Below the pieces are notes generated by a model. The model had not been told where the DNA came from. It saw only the letters and a list, made by a program, of their open reading frames with translations, and ran no database searches. From the NCBI GenBank assembly GCA_033808535.1, contig JAPXNL010000076.1, positions 1 to 10,368 of the forward strand: DNA of 10,368 nt, in the 5' to 3' direction. Shown here piece by piece: positions 1-4,947 of this stretch; within the stretch, counting starts at the first letter, position 1, and each line of letters begins with the position of its first letter. Source of the stretch: DTU078 sp033808535. Its GTDB lineage: Bacteria; Bacillota; Clostridia; Oscillospirales; CAG-272. Position numbers and translations under genes: made by a program.

Positions 1-1016
1 GTACAGGTGAAGCCAAAGTAATGCTGCGCAGCACGATGCGTGGACATGACACCTATATATTTGCCGACGTTTTCAATTACGGTGTGACACTTCGGATGTA
101 CGGCAAGGAATATCCGATGAGCCCCGACGACCATTTCCAGGACTTAAAGCGTATTATAAACGCAATTGCTGGCAAGGCGCGGCGCATATCGGTCATAATG
201 CCTATGCTGTATGAAAGCCGCCAGGACAAGCGCATGACGCGCGAATCGCTCGACTGCGCCGTGGCGCTTCAGGAACTGGTTCGCATGGGCGTATCCAATA
301 TTATCACTTTTGATGTACACAATCTCGGCGTTCAGAATGCAATACCGCTCTGCGGATTTGACAACGTCCAGCCGACCTATCAAATGCTCAAAGCCCTGGT
401 TCGCGAGGTGCCGGACATTGAGATCGACCCCGAAAAACTGATGATCATATCCCCCGATGAGGGCGGTATGAAACGCTGCCTGTACTATTCGTCGGTGCTG
501 AAGCTCGATCTCGGTATGTTTTACAAGCGCCGCGATTATACCCGCGTGGTCAACGGAAAGAACCCTATCGTCGCGCATGAGTATCTCGGCCGCGATGTCA
601 ACGGAATGGACGTCATCATAGTCGACGACATCATAGCATCTGGCGAGTCGATGCTCGATGTGGCAAAGCAGCTGAAAGATAAGGGCACCAGACGCATTTT
701 TATATTCGTTACCTTCGGTTTCTTCACGGAAGGTCTGGAAAAAATGGACCTCGCGTATGAAGACGGATATTTTACAAAGCTTTTCACCACAAACCTCATT
801 TACCATCCGCCGGAGCTGGTCGTAAGGCCGTGGTACGCAGAGGTTAATATGTGCAAATATATATCGCTTATCATCGACACCCTCAACCGCGACCAGTCGA
901 TAAGCAACCTGCTGAACCCGGTGGAGCGCATCCAAAACCTGCTTTACCGCCTCTCGTCGGGCAAAAACCCGGTGGCACCATATGACAAGGATCGTAAACC
1001 CGCAGGTCCATTTTGA
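1..1016 (+). CDS. prs: Ribose-phosphate pyrophosphokinase (PRPP synthase), 5'-truncated
   Basis: This enzyme transfers pyrophosphate from ATP to ribose 5-phosphate, giving PRPP for purine, pyrimidine, His, Trp and NAD synthesis in the cytosol. The frame is open to the left edge from base 3 (TGEAKV before the first Met at 21), so the N-terminus lies outside the window and 337 residues are visible. Counting from Met21, the family marks are the flexible-loop RQDKR (67-71; usually RQDRK), DVH (98-100), SPDEGG (144-149), the YKRR segment near 168-171, and the PRPP-binding loop VDDIIASGES (201-210). That loop departs from the usual VDDxxxTAGT. The C-terminal region is longer than in the Bacillus enzyme, which suggests a clostridial long-form Prs. 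The gene ends at TGA and is followed by a hairpin terminator. The family assignment is secure; full length and true start cannot be seen. Confidence 0.9.
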   Translation, partial: TGEAKVMLRSTMRGHDTYIFADVFNYGVTLRMYGKEYPMSPDDHFQDLKRIINAIAGKARRISVIMPMLYESRQDKRMTRESLDCAVALQELVRMGVSNIITFDVHNLGVQNAIPLCGFDNVQPTYQMLKALVREVPDIEIDPEKLMIISPDEGGMKRCLYYSSVLKLDLGMFYKRRDYTRVVNGKNPIVAHEYLGRDVNGMDVIIVDDIIASGESMLDVAKQLKDKGTRRIFIFVTFGFFTEGLEKMDLAYEDGYFTKLFTTNLIYHPPELVVRPWYAEVNMCKYISLIIDTLNRDQSISNLLNPVERIQNLLYRLSSGKNPVAPYDKDRKPAGPF

Positions 1017-1050
1017 TCTTTGGCGATAACCCAATTAAAGTAATCACAAT

Positions 1051-1074
1051 AAGCCGCCTGCTGCAGGCGGCTTT
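1051..1074 (+). terminator. Intrinsic terminator after prs
   Basis: A perfect 10-bp inverted repeat (1051-1060 with 1064-1073) with a 3-base loop is followed by a short T run. It lies 34 bases past the prs stop codon and separates prs from the glycosidase gene. The T run is short, so termination may be partial. Confidence 0.65.
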
Positions 1075-1131
1075 AGCTATAACGGAATGAAATATATTGC
1101 TTTGGCAGGCATTATATGTTAATATAAAGTT

Positions 1132-2577
1132 ATGAAAAAGAGTGTCAAAAAAGTGAAATCATTAAAAGCTGCTCGAACGATATTAAGAGCCGTCTGCGCA
1201 ACGCTGGCTGCAGCTTTTTTATTGTCTTCTGCTGTGTCATGCGCGGCGGAAACGGAAGGAGAAAACATGGAAGATATAACATCCGCCGAAAATAGTGTTG
1301 AAACCTCTGCCACAACCGAGAGCGAAACAGCGAATGCAAATGCGGAAATTGCAAACCGGTGCATATCCCGTGCAACGGAGCTGGGACGGAGCATATTTGA
1401 AAAGTATATGTTCACCGCTAAATATGAGAGATCTAAAGAGGTGTACCTGGCAGAGCGCGTCAACCCAGATAACGGGCGCAAATCCGGAGTGTCGTCGGTG
1501 TGGCACTATACGTCGGCGATGGCGCTGGCGGGAGTGCTCGCCGGCGTGACGACAGGTGACGATGCGAAATACTTCGGCGACCTTTATGCCGCCGCATTTA
1601 ACAGCCTGCAGTATTACGCCGGAACCGCGCCGGTGACAACATACACGGGCACTCCGACGCTGACGATGTACGCCGTGCACCGTGCCTACGAGCCCGGAGG
1701 TGCGAATATAACGGGCGTCGAAGCAGTCTATGACGACCAGATGTGGATTGTCCGCGACCTTGTCAAAACATACGACCGCACGGGCGAGGTCCGCTACCTC
1801 GACGAAGCCGTAAGGCTTGCGGATATATGCATAGGCGGCTGGGACTACACAAAGAAGTCGAACGGCAAGGTTTACGGCGGCATACCCTGGGGTCCCGGAT
1901 ATGCGACGAAACATATATGCTCGAACGCGCCGCTGATATCGGCGCTCGTGCGCATATACGAGATCAAGCGCGATAAGGGAGATGAGAACGCGGAGCATTA
2001 TCTCGACTGGGCGAAAAAGATATTTGAGTTCTGCCTGCGGTTTGAAAATGACAACGGCACATTCGGAGACCTGGTGGGCAGCGAGCGCAAGCTTGTCACC
2101 GAGGATGGCGTGATAAAATACGTCACAACCTCGCAGAGCACCACGATCGACCGGTCGGCTTACTCCTATAACACCGGCACGATGATATCGGGCGCAGCAA
2201 GCCTTTACAGGGTAACAGGCGAAGAGGAGTACAATCATAATGCTGTGAAATGGGCAAAGGGCGCATATAATAGATTCACCAAAACCGTGGGCGGAAAACG
2301 CGAATATACTTCAACCTCGACATTGTGGTTTAACCTTATACTGCTGGAAGGTTATCTCGACCTTGCGCCATACGAAAGCAGCTGCGAAAGATATATAGAG
2401 ACATTCCTGACTTCGCTTGACTTTGCATACGAAAACAGTCTGAAAAACGGGCTGCTGCCCCGCGACTGGCTGAAAGGCTGGGATATGTCAGACGGAAATG
2501 ACAAGGAAACAAGCATAATGGACCAGGCGGCAGCGGCGGAAATTTACGCGCTGCTCGGGATATATTACGGCAGATAA
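1132..2577 (+). CDS. GH76-type glycosidase lipoprotein (alpha-1,6-mannanase-like)
   Basis: Predicted secreted, lipid-anchored glycoside hydrolase of 481 aa. Residues 1-36 form a signal peptide: a Lys/Arg-rich start, a hydrophobic core around 19-35, then SAVSC with Cys37 as the lipidation site. A Ser/Thr/Glu-rich linker (about 38-75) leads into an all-helical catalytic domain. The GH76 marks are the adjacent aspartates in YDDQMW (Asp201-Asp202, the catalytic pair in known GH76 enzymes), a GG-x-PWG segment at 249-254, SNAP at 264-267 and YSYNTGTMISG at 344-354. Known GH76 enzymes are endo-alpha-1,6-mannanases, with transglycosylases in fungi; the substrate here is inferred only, and mannan, mannoprotein or a cell-surface glycan are all possible. 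It stands alone between a terminator and the next promoter, with no transporter beside it. There is no clear ribosome binding site before 1132. That start is chosen because it gives the full signal peptide; GTG 1153 would also keep it. Confidence 0.82.
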   Translation: MKKSVKKVKSLKAARTILRAVCATLAAAFLLSSAVSCAAETEGENMEDITSAENSVETSATTESETANANAEIANRCISRATELGRSIFEKYMFTAKYERSKEVYLAERVNPDNGRKSGVSSVWHYTSAMALAGVLAGVTTGDDAKYFGDLYAAAFNSLQYYAGTAPVTTYTGTPTLTMYAVHRAYEPGGANITGVEAVYDDQMWIVRDLVKTYDRTGEVRYLDEAVRLADICIGGWDYTKKSNGKVYGGIPWGPGYATKHICSNAPLISALVRIYEIKRDKGDENAEHYLDWAKKIFEFCLRFENDNGTFGDLVGSERKLVTEDGVIKYVTTSQSTTIDRSAYSYNTGTMISGAASLYRVTGEEEYNHNAVKWAKGAYNRFTKTVGGKREYTSTSTLWFNLILLEGYLDLAPYESSCERYIETFLTSLDFAYENSLKNGLLPRDWLKGWDMSDGNDKETSIMDQAAAAEIYALLGIYYGR

Positions 2578-2598
2578 CGGGCTGTTTTCCCACGGGAG

Positions 2599-2685
2599 GT
2601 AATATATTACATTACGGTTACATAGCGCGCGCAGCGGTTGACCCCGCATTATGCGCGCGCTATAATCATATATGTAATATATTAA
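2599..2685. repeat. Compound inverted repeat around the DIP1984-gene promoter
   Basis: Three nested inverted repeats share one centre: an outer 13-bp perfect pair (2600-2612 / 2672-2684), an inner 12-bp perfect pair (2622-2633 / 2652-2663) and GCGG/CCGC (2634-2637 / 2644-2647) around a 6-base loop. Each outer arm is also a palindrome by itself: GTAATATATTAC at 2599-2610, and the same with one mismatch at 2674-2685, centres 75 bp apart. The arms therefore look like two copies of one operator. The promoter sits inside, with the -35 in the loop and the -10 on the inner arm. Confidence 0.75.
2638..2666 (+). promoter_or_regulatory. Sigma-A promoter of the DIP1984-family gene
   Basis: TTGACC (2638-2643), a 17-bp spacer and TATAAT (2661-2666) give a near-consensus housekeeping promoter. 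The expected start near 2673 falls at the edge of the right-hand palindromic arm, a position where a bound repressor would block initiation. The matching arm lies about 70 bp upstream. Regulation by a dimeric DNA-binding protein is inferred. Confidence 0.75.
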
Positions 2686-2710
2686 CAGATGTTTTGGAGG
2701 TGCGACACAT

Positions 2711-3163
2711 ATGAAGCTTGCAGAAGCGCTTAATCTGCGCGCCGATCTGAACCGGCACATTGAACAGCTGCGTGCGCGGCTATTGCAGAACGCAAAGGTT
2801 CAGGAGGGCGAAATGCCCCTTGAGCCGCCGCAGGACCTGCTTGCGGAGCTGGACGACTGTGTGTCGCAGCTCGAGGAGCTTATAACAAAAATAAATCTGG
2901 CAAATGCCCGTATTACAGACGAAAACGGCGAGACGATGACGGCACTGCTCGCCCGACGCGATGCAATGGAAGTGAGATTGTCTGTACTCCGCCAGTTTGC
3001 AAACGAGGCCGGCTCGCTTATAATGCGTCATGGCGCGTCGGAGATAATAATACGCAGCACGGTTGACATGCGCCGGCTGCGCAGGGAGATAGACGACCGC
3101 TCAAAAGACCTGCGCGAGCTGAACACCAAGATTCAAGCCATTAATTGGACTACCGATATCTGA
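2711..3163 (+). CDS. DIP1984 family protein (septicolysin-like)
   Basis: Small cytosolic protein of 150 aa that matches the DIP1984/septicolysin family end to end: the MKLAEAL opening, RLLQNAKVQEGE (23-34), a helical middle, a STVDMRRLRREID segment near the C-terminus and the near-invariant NWTTDI ending. It is predicted almost wholly alpha-helical and probably coiled-coil, with regularly spaced Leu, Glu and Arg and no signal peptide or membrane segment. The function is not established; the name septicolysin comes from a putative pore-forming toxin, and nothing here supports toxicity. GGAGGT (2696-2701) lies 9 bases before ATG and fixes the start. The gene is monocistronic, behind its own promoter framed by palindromic arms, so it is probably tightly regulated. 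Confidence 0.85.
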   Translation: MKLAEALNLRADLNRHIEQLRARLLQNAKVQEGEMPLEPPQDLLAELDDCVSQLEELITKINLANARITDENGETMTALLARRDAMEVRLSVLRQFANEAGSLIMRHGASEIIIRSTVDMRRLRREIDDRSKDLRELNTKIQAINWTTDI

Positions 3164-3172
3164 ATTTAAGCA

Positions 3173-3339
3173 GGTAGCGTGATGCGGCGGGCGTGCGCGG
3201 ACTCCTGTGTCGGGGAGGAAACCGACATTCGGTATTTGTCCGGTTCGGGGCGTGGGACATGGTTTACACATATGCCTTGCATACGGCACAAACGCACCCA
3301 ATAAACCGCAACGTAACAACCACGCGCAGACGGCGTACC
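3173..3339 (+). ncRNA. Candidate structured RNA, family not recognised
   Basis: The stretch between the DIP1984 gene and the tRNA promoter has no credible protein gene yet stays GC-rich and can form a consistent nested set of helices. Closing pairs are 3173-3176/3336-3339 and 3194-3199/3323-3328. Inside lie hairpin 3208-3213/3222-3227 with GGAGG in its loop, hairpin 3237-3241/3255-3259, and helix 3261-3266/3302-3307 capped by TATGC-CTT-GCATA (3271-3283). Two hairpins follow (3353-3380 and 3391-3428). It carries none of the signature motifs I know of SRP RNA, RNase P RNA, tmRNA or the T-box. A 6S RNA or an undescribed RNA is possible. No convincing promoter was found for it, so it may be a processed 3' UTR. 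The pairing was done by eye. Confidence 0.35.
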
Positions 3340-3352
3340 ATGCGAGGGAGGA

Positions 3353-3380
3353 AAAGGGCATATAAACTTGTATGCCCTTT
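3353..3380 (+). terminator. Hairpin, possible terminator
   Basis: A perfect 10-bp inverted repeat (3353-3362 / 3371-3380) with an 8-base loop ends in TTT, but no longer T run follows. It may be part of the preceding RNA or a weak bidirectional terminator. Confidence 0.5.
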
Positions 3381-3390
3381 GGGGTATATC

Positions 3391-3431
3391 GTCCGACGAA
3401 GCTTTTCGGCTTCGCTGGACGGTTATTTTTT
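3391..3431 (+). terminator. Intrinsic terminator before the tRNA promoter
   Basis: An inverted repeat, GTCC plus CGAAGC pairing with GCTTCG plus GGAC around two mismatches, is followed by a run of six Ts (3426-3431). It ends transcription coming from the DIP1984 gene or the candidate RNA just before the tRNA promoter. Confidence 0.65.
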
Positions 3432-3453
3432 GCCCTCTATGCTTAATTTGTTC

Positions 3454-3482
3454 TTGACAAATGTGCTGCCTCGTGGTATAAT
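3454..3482 (+). promoter_or_regulatory. Consensus sigma-A promoter of the tRNA-Arg/tRNA-His unit
   Basis: A perfect TTGACA (3454-3459), 17-bp spacer and perfect TATAAT (3477-3482). Transcription should start near 3489, leaving about 15 bases of leader before tRNA-Arg. A full consensus fits a strongly expressed stable-RNA operon. Confidence 0.9.
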
Positions 3483-3503
3483 ATCGGGCGTATCCGAAAA
3501 ATT

Positions 3504-3580
3504 GTACCCGTAGCTCAGCAGGATAGAGCAACTGCCTTCTAAGCAGTAGGTCGAGGGTTCGAATCCCCCCGGGTACGCCA
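3504..3580 (+). tRNA. tRNA-Arg (anticodon UCU)
   Basis: Complete cloverleaf of 77 nt with encoded CCA. The acceptor GTACCCG (3504-3510) pairs with CGGGTAC (3570-3576). The D arm is GCTC/GAGC, and the anticodon stem ACTGC/GCAGT encloses loop CTTCTAA, so the anticodon is UCU. The T loop is TTCGAAT. The T stem as read has one A-C mismatch. It is the first gene after the consensus promoter, with tRNA-His 37 bases downstream. Confidence 0.95.
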
Positions 3581-3617
3581 ATTTTCTTCCAAATGTAGCG
3601 GATAAAAATTTAATATG

Positions 3618-3694
3618 GTGGGTGTAGCTCAGATGGTTAGAGCGTCAGGTTGTGGCCCTGAAGGCCGTGGGTTCGATTCCCATCACTCACCCCA
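3618..3694 (+). tRNA. tRNA-His (anticodon GUG)
   Basis: Complete cloverleaf with encoded CCA. The acceptor GTGGGTG (3618-3624) pairs with CACTCAC (3684-3690) with one G-U. The anticodon loop TTGTGGC gives GUG. Base 3617 is G and the discriminator 3691 is C, matching the extra G(-1):C73 pair specific to histidine tRNAs. It is co-transcribed with tRNA-Arg and followed by a terminator. Confidence 0.95.
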
Positions 3695-3717
3695 GTCGGA
3701 ATCCCGACGCAGATAAG

Positions 3718-3746
3718 CGCACCCGCATTTGTGGGTGCGTTTTGTT
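3718..3746 (+). terminator. Terminator of the tRNA unit
   Basis: A stem of nine or so pairs (3718-3726 / 3731-3739, one G-U) with a tight loop is followed by TTTTGTT. It lies 23 bases after tRNA-His. Confidence 0.8.
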
Positions 3747-3790
3747 ATGCGCCTGCAGCGAATGGCGCGTGATGAGCCTTTTTTACAACA

Positions 3791-3838
3791 GAAAAAAGCC
3801 GTCTGTTGCGGGTTACCTCCGCGGCAGGCGGCTGTTTT
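3791..3838. terminator. Bidirectional terminator between the tRNA unit and cheX
   Basis: A 15-bp stem with three G-U pairs (3797-3811 / 3819-3833) is flanked by a run of A on the left and TTTT on the right (3835-3838). On the minus strand the stem is followed by six Ts, so it should end the hemerythrin-cheX transcript about 50 bases past the cheX stop. It can also catch read-through from the tRNAs. Confidence 0.8.
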
Positions 3839-3882
3839 ATTGTTATACTTGTTATATAAAAATAGTGCCGGTGATGTGCGTT

Positions 3883-4329
3883 TTAATCTGCCCGGTTCAG
3901 CCTGACATCAATGCATACATTGCCCGCGGATGTCCTGATACAGCAGCTGGTATTAATGTCAGAAATTTTGTCGCTCGATTCTTTGAGGACGGGAGGCAGT
4001 ATGTCGCAGTTCAGGTCGTCTTTGGCAAGCTCGGTGAGCATGTTGCCGCTGATGATATTGGCTATTTCCGAAATTGCGGAGGTAACGAAATCGTCAACCG
4101 TATCAATTTCCATGCCGCTCATTATTTTTACAATATTCAGTGAGGTATCTCGGGGAAACCGGTATATAACCTCTCCCATCAGATCGCCAGTAACACCGAT
4201 AGAAATGTCTAGTCCTCCGTCGTTATCCAGCGCAGTGTCGGGGCAGTCGGAAAAATCGCTTAAGTCAAGCATGAGCAAAAAAACGTTTCTGGTGGCTTCA
4301 AGAAAATGAGTGTAAAGATTATTGGTCAT
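3883..4329 (-). CDS. cheX: CheX-type chemotaxis protein (predicted CheY-P phosphatase)
   Basis: Protein of 148 aa of the CheX branch of the CheC/CheX/FliY phosphatases, which dephosphorylate CheY-P and reset the flagellar motor signal. The signature is SEIANIISGNMLTEL (87-101), holding the ExxN catalytic pair Glu88 and Asn91 in the helix that enters the CheY active site. Before it come GDLMGEVIYRFP (48-59), like the conserved beta-hairpin of the family, and a helix ending SGMEI (71-75). It is cytosolic, with no membrane segment. It is the second gene of a two-gene operon: once the gap is closed, the hemerythrin stop and this ATG overlap as TAATG, and a G-rich site (GGGGGT) lies about 8 bases upstream. 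The promoter before hemerythrin is of SigD type. CheY as the partner is inferred; another response regulator is possible. Confidence 0.85.
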   Translation of the reverse strand: MTNNLYTHFLEATRNVFLLMLDLSDFSDCPDTALDNDGGLDISIGVTGDLMGEVIYRFPRDTSLNIVKIMSGMEIDTVDDFVTSAISEIANIISGNMLTELAKDDLNCDILPPVLKESSDKISDINTSCCIRTSAGNVCIDVRLNRAD

Positions 4330-4350
4330 TAATTTCTACCCCCGGCGTTT

Positions 4351-4378
4351 TTAGCATAANNNNNNNNNNTTAGCATAA
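4351..4378. other. Assembly gap (10 N) flanked by a 9-bp direct repeat
   Basis: Ns fill 4360-4369. TTAGCATAA stands directly before (4351-4359) and directly after (4370-4378) the gap, as expected when two contigs with a short overlap are joined by a placeholder. Merging the two copies restores an uninterrupted hemerythrin frame ending in a start/stop overlap with cheX. The gap is therefore probably of zero real length. Confidence 0.8.
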
Positions 4379-4767
4379 GCGGAGATGCGCTGATCTTCCG
4401 CGGCGACGTGGTTTATAAGCCAAGCGAGCAGCTTTCCTCCTAACTGCTGCATCAGCTGTTCGTCAAACCCCTTCTCCTTATATTCGGAGGTGACATGCAG
4501 AACATAGCTTACCATATCGTCGTGGATTTTTTTGTGAGCTGCAAAGCCGGGATAGCCGATATTTTTTTGGTATGCCTCCTCGGCATGGAAGTGCTCGACA
4601 ACATAACAGTTCATAAAGTCAAGCGTTTCGTTAACACGATGTAGCTTCTCATCCCAGGATGAAGATTCGCGCAAAGTCTGCAAAAAGGTATCCACACGCT
4701 TAAAAAGCTCTTTATGCTGCGAATCTATAGGCGGAACGCCAAGCTCGTATTTGTCTTTCCAGAGCAT
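4351..4767 (-). CDS. Bacteriohemerythrin, 3' end interrupted by an assembly gap
   Basis: Single-domain hemerythrin: a four-helix bundle that binds O2 at a non-heme di-iron site. All seven expected ligands are present: His18, His59 and Glu63 (HxxxE), His78 and His82 (HxxxH), and His120 with Asp125 (HxxxxD). It is cytosolic. Read literally through ten Ns, the frame closes at 4351 with LC. If the nine bases repeated on both sides of the gap are one, the protein ends KNAGGRN at TAA 4331-4329 (139 aa, usual family length) and overlaps cheX by one base. I favour the second reading. AAGG (4777-4780) lies 9 bases before ATG. Roles known for the family are O2 storage, delivery or sensing; the CheX partner and SigD promoter point to oxygen-linked motility. 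Confidence 0.88.
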   Translation of the reverse strand: MLWKDKYELGVPPIDSQHKELFKRVDTFLQTLRESSSWDEKLHRVNETLDFMNCYVVEHFHAEEAYQKNIGYPGFAAHKKIHDDMVSYVLHVTSEYKEKGFDEQLMQQLGGKLLAWLINHVAAEDQRISAYAXXXXLC

Positions 4768-4804
4768 ATAAAAATACCTTATGTGAAAAATTGTCCTGAT
4801 ATCT

Positions 4805-4830
4805 ATATCGGAGCGGTTTTATATTTTTTA
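4805..4830 (-). promoter_or_regulatory. SigD/sigma-28 (motility) promoter of hemerythrin-cheX
   Basis: On the minus strand TAAA (4830-4827), exactly 15 bases, then CCGATAT (4811-4805) match the flagellar/chemotaxis sigma-factor consensus (TAAA-N14-16-CCGATAT in Bacillus). The expected start near 4798 gives a leader of about 30 bases with AAGG before the ATG. No good sigma-A promoter was seen in this gap between genes. The match is direct; use by SigD is inferred. Confidence 0.75.
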
Positions 4831-4883
4831 AGTATTCGACATAAAAAGTATGATAAAAAATCTTGTTCTGAAATGTACCCTTT

Positions 4884-4918
4884 AAAAAATCGAAGCCAGG
4901 CAGACAGTTCCGCCTGGC
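4884..4918 (-). terminator. Terminator of the hydrolase-murF-ddl operon
   Basis: On the minus strand, 30 bases after the ddl stop, a 7-bp stem (4912-4918 / 4895-4901) with a 10-base loop is followed, after five bases, by six Ts (4889-4884). It separates this operon from the hemerythrin promoter. Confidence 0.7.
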
Positions 4919-4947
4919 AGTGATTTTATATGCTGCCTTCAAGCAGT

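Noticed and set aside
144..1034. 296-residue minus-strand ORF opposite prs
   Set aside because: It is the antisense of a clearly conserved gene, has no family resemblance and no promoter or ribosome binding site; codon bias of the real gene keeps this frame open.
1237..2238. 333-residue minus-strand ORF opposite the GH76 gene
   Set aside because: Cys/Arg/His-rich composition typical of antisense reading, and it lies within a gene with strong motif support.
3193..3513. 106-residue plus-strand ORF
   Set aside because: It runs through two terminator hairpins, the tRNA promoter and into tRNA-Arg; composition is not protein-like.
3652..4143. 163-residue plus-strand ORF
   Set aside because: It starts inside tRNA-His, crosses two terminators and continues antisense to cheX.
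4351..4378. The repeated TTAGCATAA as a target-site duplication of an inserted element
   Set aside because: Only ten placeholder Ns lie between the copies, and merging them restores the gene; a scaffold join explains it better.
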